NCBI RefSeq assembly: GCF_902859875.1
Contig: NZ_CADIKF010000066.1
Span: 1 to 37,206, forward strand
DNA length: 37,206 nt
Direction of reading: 5' to 3'
DNA from: Paraburkholderia solisilvae
Lineage (GTDB): Bacteria > Pseudomonadota > Gammaproteobacteria > Burkholderiales > Burkholderiaceae
Below are positions 8,098 through 16,056 of this stretch, in pieces (within the stretch, counting starts at the first letter, position 1; each line of letters opens with the position of its first letter). The notes beneath the pieces are model-generated. The model was given only the letters and a program-made list of their open reading frames with translations, did no database searches and was not told the origin of the DNA. Made by a program: the position numbers and the translations under genes.

Positions 8098-9912
8098 ATG
8101 GAACACGACGATCCGATCCTGCGCTACTACGAAGCGCAGATGCGCTACCTGCGCGAGGCCGGCAAGGAATTCGCGAAGGCGCATCCCGACCGCGCGCGCA
8201 TGCTGAATCTCGACCGCGTCGGCGACCGCGATCCGTATGTCGAGCGTTTGCACGAAGGCTTTGCCTTTCTGACCGGCCGTCTGCAGCAAAAGCTCGACGA
8301 CGAATTGCCGGAGCTCACCGAAGGCCTCGTGAGCCTGTTGTGGCCGCACTACCTGCGGATGATCCCGTCCTTGTCGGTGGTTGAACTCACGCCGCCGGCC
8401 GAAAAGCTGCAACAGACCGAGACGGTGCCCGCGGGTGTGCCCGTGCGCTCGGCGCCGATCGCCGTTGCGCGGCCGGCCGGCGCGGACAGCATCGCGCCGA
8501 AGATCGTCCACTGCCTGTATCGCACGACGCAGCCGGTCATGCTGCAGCCGCTCGCGCTGACGCATGCGAGTCCGCTGGTGCGCCACGACGGCCGCTCGAT
8601 CATTCGGCTCGGGTTCGCGCTGCACCATTCGTCGCGGCGCGCCGACACCGATCTGTCGCGGCTGCGCGTGTATCTGAACGCGGATCTGCCGACCGCGTTC
8701 GCGATGCATCTCGCGTTGACGCGCGATGTCGACACCGTGATGTGGCGCATTCCCGAAGTGCGCGATGGCGAACCACGACCGCTTGCCGGCGTGACGCTCG
8801 AGCCCGCCGGCTTCTCGGCGGAGGAACGCTTATGGCCGACGGGCGACGCTGCGTTTTCCGGGTATCAACTGCTGCTCGAATACTTCACGTTTCGCGAGAA
8901 ATTCCTGTTCGTCGATCTGTGCGGGCTCGATATCGCGAAGCTGCCCGAAGGCTCGACCCGTTTCGAACTCGATATGGTCCTCAAGCACGCGTATCCGTCA
9001 GACCAGCCGTTCAGTGCTGAAAACGTGCGGCTTTTCTGCACGCCGGTGATCAATCTGTTCGCGCTCGATGCCGAGCCGGTCACGGTCGATCATCACGAAA
9101 CGGAGTATCGCGTGGTCCCGGCCGGCCATCATGGCGAGCATGTCGAGACTTTTTCGGTCGATGCAGTCGGGTCGTTCGATCACGAGACCGCGCAACGCTA
9201 CGAATACGTACCGTTCGCGACGTTCCGGCATCGCGGCGGCATGTTGCGGCATGAGGCGCCCGAACGTTATTTTCATACCCGCGTGCGGCCGGGCGTCAGC
9301 GGCTTGCACGAAACCTGGCTCATTCTCGGTGGCCACGCGTGGGAAACCATGGAGGCGCTGCCGGAAGAAAGCCTGTCGCTGCGCGTGACCGGCACGAACG
9401 GCATGCTGCCGCGCAAGGGCTTGCGCGAGGCGAGCATCTGCGATCTCGCGCAAAGCACACCGAATGTCGCGGGGGTGCGCAATCTCGTCGCGCCGACCCT
9501 GCCGCTGCATCCACCGACCGGCGATCGCTTCCAGTGGCGCGTGCTGTCGCATCTGGCGCCGAATTTTCTGTCACTGATGGACGCCGAGGTGTTGCGCGGC
9601 GCGCTCGCGCTGTACGACTGGACTGACGACGAGTTGAACCGGCGGCGTCTCGCCGGCATTTTGTGGGTGTCGCAGACACTGCTCGAAGAGGTGTCGGGCG
9701 GCGCAGTCGAGCGCGGCGTGCTGATCGAGGTGACGCTCGATGCGCATGCATTCGCAGGCGAAGGCGACGTGCTGTTGTTCGGCGAACTGCTGCATCGCTT
9801 CTTTGCGCTTTACGCGGAACTCAACCTGTTCACGAAGCTGTCGCTCGTGAGCCTGCCGTCGCGGACACGCACAGACTGGCCGCGCAGCAAGGCGCAGCGA
9901 GGGGCGCTATGA
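8098..9912 (+). CDS. tssF: T6SS baseplate protein TssF (VasA/ImpG)
   Basis: TssF is the central wedge subunit of the T6SS baseplate, working with TssG, TssK and TssE in the cytoplasm. The 604-residue length is typical. The N-terminus carries the family pattern: ILRYYEAQMRYLREAGKEFA, then DRDPYVERLHEGFAFLTGR and LLWPHYLRMIPSLSVVEL. It starts 11 bases after the tssA stop and ends in an ATGA overlap with tssG. This fits the fixed stoichiometric TssF-TssG pairing in the baseplate. Nothing is missing or broken. Confidence 0.95.
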   Translation: MEHDDPILRYYEAQMRYLREAGKEFAKAHPDRARMLNLDRVGDRDPYVERLHEGFAFLTGRLQQKLDDELPELTEGLVSLLWPHYLRMIPSLSVVELTPPAEKLQQTETVPAGVPVRSAPIAVARPAGADSIAPKIVHCLYRTTQPVMLQPLALTHASPLVRHDGRSIIRLGFALHHSSRRADTDLSRLRVYLNADLPTAFAMHLALTRDVDTVMWRIPEVRDGEPRPLAGVTLEPAGFSAEERLWPTGDAAFSGYQLLLEYFTFREKFLFVDLCGLDIAKLPEGSTRFELDMVLKHAYPSDQPFSAENVRLFCTPVINLFALDAEPVTVDHHETEYRVVPAGHHGEHVETFSVDAVGSFDHETAQRYEYVPFATFRHRGGMLRHEAPERYFHTRVRPGVSGLHETWLILGGHAWETMEALPEESLSLRVTGTNGMLPRKGLREASICDLAQSTPNVAGVRNLVAPTLPLHPPTGDRFQWRVLSHLAPNFLSLMDAEVLRGALALYDWTDDELNRRRLAGILWVSQTLLEEVSGGAVERGVLIEVTLDAHAFAGEGDVLLFGELLHRFFALYAELNLFTKLSLVSLPSRTRTDWPRSKAQRGAL

Positions 9913-11009
9913 AGCCGGTCGAGACGCCTGCGCAAGAGCAGTTGGCCGTGTCTGCGCTGGTCGCGTCGCTGCTCGCGCACGCGCCGCGCATGAGCTTCAT
10001 GCAGTTGCTGCGGCTGTTCGAGGCGCGCTCGCCATCGCATCCGGGGTTCGGCACGCGCGACACCGCGCAGCACGAGCCCGTGCGCTTCAGGCCGCGGCCG
10101 AGACTCGGCTTCCCGGCGGGCGAGGTCGCCGTAGTCGAATTCGATGACAAAGACGACCGCGCGCCGCCGACCATCCGGACCACTTTTATGGGCTTGTACG
10201 GCGTGGACGCCGTCGTCCCGTCGCATATGGTCGACGAAATTGCGCTGCGCGAAGAGGGACATGAGGCGGTCGAGGCGTTTCTCGACCAGTTCAATCACCG
10301 CTTCGTCACGCTGCTGTATCGCGCGTGGAAAAAATATCGATATCCCGAGAGTTTTCGCGCGGGCGGCGTCGACGCGCATTCGCGCAACCTGCTGTGTCTG
10401 GCCGGCTTCGGGTGGGGCGACAAGCCGGCGCGCGCGGGCTTGCCCGCGTCACGGATGCTCGCTTTGCTCGGCCTGCTGGTGCAGCGCACGCGCACGCCGG
10501 AAGGGCTTGCCGGTGTGATCGCGCTGGCGGCGCCGGGCGTCGGGGTGCGGGTCGACGAGTTCTGGCCGGTCGCTGCGCATGCCGGCGCGCCAACGCCGTT
10601 GACGTCGTCGGCGGCGCGGGCGCGCGGCGGTCGCGGGCTCGGCGGCGGTTACGTACTGGGCCAGCGCGTGATTTACCGCAGCCGCGCAGTGTGCGCGACG
10701 CTGTGTCCCGCCGACGCGCGGCAGGTGAGCGACCTGCTGCCGGGCGCCGCGCTGCATCGCGAGTTGCTTGCGTATGTGCGGTTATACGTCGGCGTCAAGG
10801 CTGACGTGCATCTGCGTATGGCAATTCCATCGAAGCTTGCGCCACGGCCGGTTATCGGTCCGCCCACCGGCTTCGGGATTCCCGCGCGGCTGGGCTGGAC
10901 GACCGTGCTGCCGTCTGGCGGCGAACGCATCATCAACATTGCGCTCGGCGTGTGCGAAGCCTTTCCGGCGCCCGCGCCGAACCCCTATTGGAGTGCACAT
11001 CATGCGTAA
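9909..11009 (+). CDS. tssG: T6SS baseplate protein TssG (VasB/ImpH)
   Basis: TssG joins two TssF subunits into the baseplate wedge. The ATG at 9909 overlaps the tssF stop (ATGA), giving a 366-residue protein of normal family length. Family features include MSFMQLLRLFE near the N-terminus, RFRPRPRLGFP, FMGLYGVDAVVPSHMVD and FLDQFNHRFVTLLYRAWKKY. The frame is open well upstream, but that part lies within tssF in another frame and is a shadow. The C-terminal end overlaps the tssJ start by eight bases. Assignment is firm from sequence pattern and position. Confidence 0.94.
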   Translation: MKPVETPAQEQLAVSALVASLLAHAPRMSFMQLLRLFEARSPSHPGFGTRDTAQHEPVRFRPRPRLGFPAGEVAVVEFDDKDDRAPPTIRTTFMGLYGVDAVVPSHMVDEIALREEGHEAVEAFLDQFNHRFVTLLYRAWKKYRYPESFRAGGVDAHSRNLLCLAGFGWGDKPARAGLPASRMLALLGLLVQRTRTPEGLAGVIALAAPGVGVRVDEFWPVAAHAGAPTPLTSSAARARGGRGLGGGYVLGQRVIYRSRAVCATLCPADARQVSDLLPGAALHRELLAYVRLYVGVKADVHLRMAIPSKLAPRPVIGPPTGFGIPARLGWTTVLPSGGERIINIALGVCEAFPAPAPNPYWSAHHA

Positions 11010-11562
11010 TCGTCGCAGCAGTCCGTTTCTTCGTGCCGCCGCAATGGCCTGCATGGGGAGTGTCGCGCTATCGGGCTGCGGTGCGTGGCAGGCGGTGTCG
11101 GACACTTCGTCGAATGCGTATCGCGCAGTGTTCTTCACGCAGGTGAAGACGCTTGACGTCGACCTGACGACGCGTGCGTCGTTGAACCCTGACGATACCG
11201 GCCGCGCGACGTCCGTCGCGGTGCGCGTCTATCAACTCAAGGATCGCCAGATGTTTGACCGCGCGTCGTACGATGATCTGCTGAAAAATGACCGGAGCGT
11301 GCTCGCGCAGGATTTGCAAGCGAGCATGTCGTCGGTGTTGAATCCCGCTGCATCCGCCAGTCTTTCCCAGCCGATGAAGCCCGATACCGGGTATGTTGCG
11401 GTTGCCATATTCTTCCGCGAGCCTGGCAGCGGCGACGGCTGGAAATATGTGATCGAAAAGAAAAAGCTTGATGCGCAAAGGCCGTTGAAGCTTGTGCTGG
11501 TCGATCGGTCGGTTACTGTCGCTGGCGACGCTGCGCGCAACGTCGATAGCCGGGCACATTGA
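11002..11562 (+). CDS. tssJ: T6SS outer-membrane lipoprotein TssJ
   Basis: TssJ is the lipoprotein that ties the TssM periplasmic domain to the outer membrane. The 186-residue product has a basic N-terminus, a hydrophobic stretch and a lipobox VALSGC with Cys about residue 26. Gly at +2 predicts outer-membrane sorting. The mature domain shows the TssJ pattern with SVAVRVYQLKD and repeated beta strands, including KLVLVDRSV near the end. The ATG at 11002 overlaps the tssG stop. The in-frame region before it lies inside tssG and lacks a signal sequence, so it is not used. This is the last T6SS gene of the run; no clear U-tract terminator was seen after it. Confidence 0.93.
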   Translation: MRNRRSSPFLRAAAMACMGSVALSGCGAWQAVSDTSSNAYRAVFFTQVKTLDVDLTTRASLNPDDTGRATSVAVRVYQLKDRQMFDRASYDDLLKNDRSVLAQDLQASMSSVLNPAASASLSQPMKPDTGYVAVAIFFREPGSGDGWKYVIEKKKLDAQRPLKLVLVDRSVTVAGDAARNVDSRAH

Positions 11563-11946
11563 GCGCATTGGATGTCCGGGAAGGAAACAGTCGGTGTCGG
11601 CGAGTCGCGTTGCGGATGGACTGGCAGTCGGATGGCTGTCAATGGCCAGCTGCGGGAGGTTGCGGGCAGTTGCGGGACGCCGCCGGCTCTCACGGACTTT
11701 TTCCCGGCAGCGTGAGACCATGCCATCCGCTTTCTTCGAGATGCCGGACACGACTGCGCGAGGGCGGATAGTGGCCCATCGGGCAACCCTATGCATGGGG
11801 CGGTGCGTGCGTCATCATGCAGGTCGACAGAAGATCGGATGTTGTCGCTCGTATCGTGTTTCCGGCCCAGCCGCTGCCTCTCCATCGGCGCCGGGCCGGC
11901 TGCAGGCACGGTGAATACCGTGGAAAAGCGCTTCAGGAAGCCACTC
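11563..11946. other. Intergenic region after the T6SS operon
   Basis: No gene, strong terminator or convincing promoter was seen. Short G-rich near-repeats of GTTGCGGG occur around 11650-11680. Small open frames here have no ribosome binding sites or protein-like character. Confidence 0.5.
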
Positions 11947-12420
11947 ATGCAGGACATTCTGCTTATCGTCGATGTACAGCCGTCGTTCGCGCCGCCCGAC
12001 TGGCTCGTGGCCGGCATTCGCGCGTTGGCGAAACGGATGCCGTCGGTCGCGACCGTCGAGCGTCACGACGAAAGCCGCACGCCGTTCGAACGGCAACTGG
12101 GCTGGCATCCCGCGCGCGACGATGAAAGTCTCGTCGCAACCGAAGCGGTGTTTATCAAGCACGGCTATCTGCCGCCGCGCGAAATGCTCGACTATCTCGC
12201 CACGCGCGCACCTCAGCGCGTGCTGGTTTGCGGAATGCAAACGGAGACCTGTTTGCTTGCCGCTGGTTTTATGTTGTTCGACGCCGGGCTGAGCCCGACT
12301 CTGGTCGCCGATCTGACCGTGGGTTCATCGCTCGACCGGACGGGGGAACTGGGTGTGTCGCTTTGGCGCCATCACTTCAGGCAGGTCACGACGGTCGCGC
12401 AACTGGGTGAGCAGCCTTAG
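11947..12420 (+). CDS. Isochorismatase-family cysteine hydrolase
   Basis: This 157-residue protein belongs to the isochorismatase-like cysteine hydrolases, cytoplasmic enzymes that cleave amide or vinyl-ether bonds. The family triad is visible: Asp9 (LLIVDVQ), Lys71 (VFIKHGY) and Cys102 in VCGMQTETCLLAAG. It is on the short side for the family, missing some of the usual segment between Asp and Lys. The start at 11947 is chosen because CAGGAAG lies a few bases upstream and the protein begins directly with the first beta strand. Substrate cannot be read from sequence. It stands alone on the + strand with no partner genes, so no pathway is assigned. Confidence 0.82.
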   Translation: MQDILLIVDVQPSFAPPDWLVAGIRALAKRMPSVATVERHDESRTPFERQLGWHPARDDESLVATEAVFIKHGYLPPREMLDYLATRAPQRVLVCGMQTETCLLAAGFMLFDAGLSPTLVADLTVGSSLDRTGELGVSLWRHHFRQVTTVAQLGEQP

Positions 12421-12496
12421 CGCGTTGGCGGCGCCCCGTTGTGCACAGATGACAGGCGGCCGTCGCATACCGGTTTATCAATACGGATTCCAGATT

Positions 12497-12534
12497 AAAA
12501 AGCGAGGTATGACGGCCGTGCCGTCAACCTCGCT
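12497..12534 (-). terminator. Rho-independent terminator of the ohr transcript
   Basis: AGCGAGGT-A-TGACGGC and GCCGTCA-ACCTCGCT form a 15-bp stem with one bulged A and a CGT loop (12501-12534). Read on the - strand, the stem is followed by a U-tract (complement of 12497-12501). It lies about 80 bases beyond the stop of the - strand gene at 12612. Confidence 0.8.
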
Positions 12535-12611
12535 ATCCGTCCATCGTTCTTTTACAGCGCCGCGCAGAACGCAGGCAGCGCGTGCCGCGATCCGCCGCCA
12601 GCGCGCGCCGA

Positions 12612-12929
12612 TCAATGGTGCGCGAACAGCCCGTGCTGCCACGGCGTCAACGTCAGATTCCGGCGTGTATCGGCTTGCGAGCTGCCGGCGCTCACGCCGC
12701 CGTACGCTTGTTGCGCATTGTTCGAGTCGCTCGAATCGTTCTCATCGTCGGACGCCATCGTCGTGGCGGGTGCATCTGCGCGGGCCGCAGGCTGAGGCAC
12801 CGGCCGCGTGTCGCTCACGGACGGCCGGTAAAACGGCGCCGGGCCGTAGTTGCTGGCGAAAGCGGGCGCGGCGACCGAAGCAAGCGTGGCGGATGCGGCG
12901 AGCAGAACGGCAACAAGCGAGGTCTTCAT
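12612..12929 (-). CDS. Small exported protein of unknown function downstream of ohr
   Basis: The 105-residue product has a standard Sec signal peptide: MKTSLVAV, a hydrophobic Ala-rich core, and cleavage probably after PAFA. The mature part of about 80 residues is low-complexity and disordered-looking, with a Pro/Ala stretch, an acidic Asp/Ser/Asn run and a C-terminal segment WQHGLFAHH. It has no cysteines and no recognised domain. The start at 12929 has GGAG eight or so bases upstream. It lies 62 bases after ohr on the same strand, before a shared terminator, so co-expression with ohr is likely. Burkholderia genomes carry many small periplasmic proteins of this look; a specific role is not known to me. 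Confidence 0.7.
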   Translation of the reverse strand: MKTSLVAVLLAASATLASVAAPAFASNYGPAPFYRPSVSDTRPVPQPAARADAPATTMASDDENDSSDSNNAQQAYGGVSAGSSQADTRRNLTLTPWQHGLFAHH

Positions 12930-12991
12930 GATGATCTCCAAGGGTGCAAGCAAGGCAACAGGGGCAAAAGGGCAGCGAGCGGCAAGGGCGC

Positions 12992-13405
12992 TCAGACCAC
13001 GTTGATCGCGACGTCGATATTTCCGCGCGTGGCCTTCGAGTACGGGCACAACTGATGGGCGCGGTCGACGACCGTGCGAGCGACGTCCGGTGCGAGACCC
13101 GGCAGGCTGACGTTCAGGCGCGCCTGCAGGAAAAACGCGTCATCGGTGGTGCCGAGGTCGACTTCCGCGTCGACGGCGAGGTCCTGCGGCAACACCACTT
13201 TCAGCGCGGCGGCGGCGCGTCCCATCGCGCCGATAAAGCAGGCGGACCAGCCCGCCGCGAACAGTTGTTCCGGGTTGGTGCCCGTGCCGGTGCCGGGCCG
13301 CGAGAGCTGAATGTCGAGATTGCCATCCGAGCTGCGCGATGAGCCGTTGCGGCCGCCGGTGGTGTGCGTTTTGCCGGTATACAACACGTTTTCGATGCGC
13401 GACAT
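12992..13405 (-). CDS. ohr: Organic hydroperoxide resistance protein Ohr (OsmC superfamily)
   Basis: Ohr is a cytoplasmic thiol peroxidase that reduces organic and fatty-acid hydroperoxides, using a lipoylated partner protein as reductant. The 137 residues match the family. The peroxidatic Cys56 is in GWSACFIGA and the resolving Cys120 in HQLCPYSKAT; the Arg near residue 19 of the GGRNG segment is also in place. Start at 13405 is supported by AAGGA upstream and by the family N-terminus (ENVLYTGKTHTTGGR). It is divergent from an ohrR-type gene, the classical arrangement in which OhrR represses ohr until oxidised. Confidence 0.95.
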   Translation of the reverse strand: MSRIENVLYTGKTHTTGGRNGSSRSSDGNLDIQLSRPGTGTGTNPEQLFAAGWSACFIGAMGRAAAALKVVLPQDLAVDAEVDLGTTDDAFFLQARLNVSLPGLAPDVARTVVDRAHQLCPYSKATRGNIDVAINVV

Positions 13406-13455
13406 GGAAAATATCCTTATGAAATAACAAGTTAGAGTCCGGGTTCGCAATTTAG

Positions 13456-13484
13456 ATCGTATGCGATTGAATCGGATGCGTGAA
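13456..13484 (-). promoter_or_regulatory. Predicted ohr promoter with OhrR operator in the spacer
   Basis: On the - strand, TTCACG (13484-13479) and TACGAT (13461-13456) are separated by 17 bases. The perfect inverted repeat CGATT-G-AATCG (13464-13474) lies inside the spacer, where a bound repressor would block RNA polymerase. Sequence seen directly; function inferred from the neighbouring ohrR gene. Confidence 0.55.
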
Positions 13485-13516
13485 TCATTGTCGATGAAAG
13501 GAGCCATGTCAAGCAC

Positions 13517-13545
13517 TTTCGATTAAATCGCATCCGATGTATATT
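13517..13545 (+). promoter_or_regulatory. Predicted ohrR promoter with second OhrR operator
   Basis: TTTCGA (13517-13522) and TATATT (13540-13545) are spaced by 17 bases. A second perfect CGATT-A-AATCG repeat (13520-13530) overlaps the -35, which suggests autorepression. The flank CGCATCCGAT (13529-13538) is the exact reverse complement of ATCGGATGCG beside the first operator (13471-13480). Confidence 0.5.
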
Positions 13546-13589
13546 TCGTGATGACGCGGCTGACTGGATGAATGCCGCCAAGGATGAAA

Positions 13590-14198
13590 ATGAAGACTTC
13601 ACGTTCCAGCAGCACCAACGTGGCAGAAAAGCCGCGTTCGCCAGCGCCCCGCAAAGCGGCCGCGAGGACAGCGAATGCAACGAATGCAGCGGCCGACAAG
13701 CCGGCCCGCAAACCTGCACAAATAGACGGACAGGCCGGCGGCCGCTCCGTCGACGCGGCGGAGTCGTCCTCGCGGGGGCTGGCCGACTACCTGTGTTTCG
13801 CGATCTATTCGGCCAATCTGGCGTTCGGTCGTGCGTACCGGCCGATCCTCGACGAACTCGGCCTGACGTATACGCAATACATCACGATCATCGTGTTGTC
13901 GGAGACCGGCAGCGTGACGGTCAGTGCGCTCGGTGAAAAGCTGTTTCTCGAGTCGAACACGCTGACGCCGATCCTGAAGAAGCTCGAAACGATGGGCTAT
14001 CTGCGGCGGCAGCGCGACCCGACGGACGAGCGTCAGGTGCTGGTTACGCTGACGGATGCCGGTCGCGATCTGCGCGAAAACAGATTCGGCCGCAACCTGG
14101 TTGCGGCGACCGGGCTGAATGGCGACGATTTCCCCAAGCTGCTGAAGGCAGTGGCCACGTTGCGGGACAACCTGCTCAAGTCCGCGCACCGGGAATGA
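13590..14198 (+). CDS. ohrR: MarR-family organic peroxide sensor OhrR (1-Cys type)
   Basis: OhrR represses ohr and is released from DNA when organic peroxides oxidise its reactive cysteine. The MarR core begins around residue 60 with LADYLCFAIYSANLAFGRAY. Cys69 is in the position of the sensing cysteine, and it is the only cysteine, so this is a 1-Cys OhrR that must form a mixed disulfide or over-oxidise. The winged helix follows (VSALGEKLFLESNTLTPILK, then QRDPTDERQVLVTLT). Oddity: about 60 Ala/Pro/Lys/Arg-rich residues precede the core, making about 202 residues against the usual 145-155. The start at 13590 is chosen for AAGGA a few bases upstream; 13572 and 13584 are in-frame alternatives. 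It is divergent from ohr and convergent with chrA. Confidence 0.9.
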   Translation: MKTSRSSSTNVAEKPRSPAPRKAAARTANATNAAADKPARKPAQIDGQAGGRSVDAAESSSRGLADYLCFAIYSANLAFGRAYRPILDELGLTYTQYITIIVLSETGSVTVSALGEKLFLESNTLTPILKKLETMGYLRRQRDPTDERQVLVTLTDAGRDLRENRFGRNLVAATGLNGDDFPKLLKAVATLRDNLLKSAHRE

Positions 14199-14235
14199 CA
14201 CCCCGGCGGGCGTTGCTGCCGGCGGCGCTCGTCGT

Positions 14236-15471
14236 TCAGTGAAGCGCGGCCGTTGCGACGCCTGCCAGGACGCACAGCGCGACGACTGCGAGCGGCGGCG
14301 CATGCCAGCGGACCAGCAGGATAAAGCCGAGCGCGGCGACGGCGAAGTCGACCGGCGTGTGCACCGCGCCGGTCCAGACCGGCGAGTAGAGCGCGGTGGC
14401 GAGCAGACCGACCACGGCCGCATTGACGCCCGCCAGCGCCGCCGCCGTCGCGGGCCGTGCGCGCAACGATTGCCACCATGGCAACGCGGCCAGCACGAGC
14501 AACATGCCGGGCAGAAAGATCGCGACGGTCGCCATGAGTGCGCCCGCCCAATGGTTCGGCGGCGACGACATCATCCACCCGAGGTACGCGGCGAACGTAA
14601 ACAGCGGACCCGGCACCGCCTGGGCCGCGCCATAGCCAGCCAGAAAGTCGTTCGGCGCAATCCAGCCGGTGGCGACCGTTTGCTGTTGCAGAAGCGGCAG
14701 CACGACATGGCCGCCGCCGAATACAAGCGCACCTGAGCGATAGAACGCGTCGAACACACGCAGGGCCTGGCCGCCGTGGATCCGTGCGAGCACGGGCAGT
14801 CCGAGCAGCAGTACGGCAAAAAGCAGCAGCGCGATCACGCCTGCCGGGCGAGCGACGCGCAGTGGGAGCTCCGATGCCGGCTCAGCCGCATCCGCTGACG
14901 CCAGCGTGCGGCATAACGCGAAACCGAGCAGCGCGCCCAGTACGATCGAGATCAATTGCGCGTAAGCCGTATTCAACAGGCTGAGCGTCGCGATCGCACA
15001 CAGCGCGATGGCCGCGCGCCGGCGATCCGGACACAAGCGGCGCGCCATGTCCGATACCGCTTGCGCGACGACCGCTACCGCAACGAGCTTCAGCCCATGC
15101 ACGAGACCGTCGCTAAGCGCACCCGCGAGATGCGGCGCGAGTACGGCGAAGGCAAGCAGCAGCATCGCCGACGGCAGCGTGAAGCCGCACCACGCGGCGA
15201 TCGCGCCGAGCCATCCGGCGCGTAGCAGTCCGATCGAAAAGCCGACCTGACTGCTGGTCGGGCCGGGCAGGAACTGGCAGACGCCAAGCAGCTCCGAATA
15301 GCGCTGTTCGTCCAGCCAGTTGCGCTTCGCGACGAACTCACGACGAAAGTAGCCCAGATGCGCGATCGGACCGCCGAAGCTGGTGAGCCCGAGCCGCAGG
15401 AATACGGCGAACACTTCGAAGGCGGCGCGCAGACGACTGCGCGGCTGGGGGGAAGGCCGAAGGCTGTTCAT
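14236..15471 (-). CDS. chrA: Chromate transporter ChrA (CHR family, two-domain form)
   Basis: CHR-family proteins are inner-membrane transporters; ChrA exports chromate by proton exchange. The 411 residues contain about ten hydrophobic helices in two homologous halves. Each half starts with the family motif: FLRLGLTSFGGPIAHLGYF near residue 24, and FYRSGALVFGGGHVVLPLL near residue 240, each followed by a PGP motif (QFLPGPTSSQ and QAVPGPLFTF). This full-length two-half form is the typical proteobacterial ChrA. No chrB regulator adjoins it. Convergent with ohrR across a 37-base gap. Chromate specificity is inferred from family membership. Confidence 0.9.
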   Translation of the reverse strand: MNSLRPSPQPRSRLRAAFEVFAVFLRLGLTSFGGPIAHLGYFRREFVAKRNWLDEQRYSELLGVCQFLPGPTSSQVGFSIGLLRAGWLGAIAAWCGFTLPSAMLLLAFAVLAPHLAGALSDGLVHGLKLVAVAVVAQAVSDMARRLCPDRRRAAIALCAIATLSLLNTAYAQLISIVLGALLGFALCRTLASADAAEPASELPLRVARPAGVIALLLFAVLLLGLPVLARIHGGQALRVFDAFYRSGALVFGGGHVVLPLLQQQTVATGWIAPNDFLAGYGAAQAVPGPLFTFAAYLGWMMSSPPNHWAGALMATVAIFLPGMLLVLAALPWWQSLRARPATAAALAGVNAAVVGLLATALYSPVWTGAVHTPVDFAVAALGFILLVRWHAPPLAVVALCVLAGVATAALH

Positions 15472-16056
15472 GCATCAATGGGCTGGCGTGTGCCATGCAG
15501 AGTGGGCACGCCATGATGCCTGAAAGGCGCCGTGCGAGCCGGCAGGCTCGCATCGGGAACCACGCACGTGAAGCACCGTGCGACGCGACAAGCGACACGC
15601 ACGAGTCCGCTCGCGAACCGCCTGTCGACTCACGAACATCGCGAACAGTATTACCCGCGCGTATGAACGCCGCGTGTCACACGCGCGATCCGCGAACTGC
15701 GCATGACCCGCGAGATCGCGCGCGGCGTTCAGCTACTCACGCGTAGCAGCATTCGTGATGAATGTGCACCAGGGAAAGCACCTCGCGATTGATCGCAACG
15801 CATTTCAGACACCGAATGTCGCCTTCGTCGATGCGACTTGCATGCAGAACGAAGCATTCCTCAGGTGGTAAACCGAATCAGCACAAGCACTTGCGGTTTA
15901 ACCGCGCAAAACGGCTTATCCAGGAATGCTAATCACAATCGGGAAGGACACCTGCAATTGCGCAAACGCTTGCCACAAGCGAGTCATTTTTCTCGACCAG
16001 GCTTGCCGATGGTTTTCGCGCCGTCCCCCTCCCACCTCTCTGAATGATTGATCAAT
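15472..16056. other. Long intergenic region between chrA and the phospholipase gene
   Basis: No convincing gene. Its main content is the large interrupted inverted repeat at 15853-15930, listed separately. A shorter one, GCGAT-TG-ATCGC, lies at 15785-15796. The phospholipase promoter is presumably here, but no -10/-35 pair stands out. Confidence 0.5.
15853..15930. repeat. Large interrupted inverted repeat upstream of the phospholipase gene
   Basis: Outer arms AGCATTCCT (15853-15861) and AGGAATGCT (15922-15930) match perfectly. Inner arms GGTAAACCG (15867-15875) and CGGTTTAACC (15894-15903) match with a single bulge, around an 18-base loop. Two nested arm pairs suggest a structured 5' leader or a dimeric-protein binding region about 130-200 bases before the phospholipase start. 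Confidence 0.6.

Noticed and set aside
15495..15746. Arg/Ala-rich frame between chrA and the phospholipase gene
   Set aside because: No ribosome binding site, composition of a chance frame in GC-rich DNA, no recognisable family.
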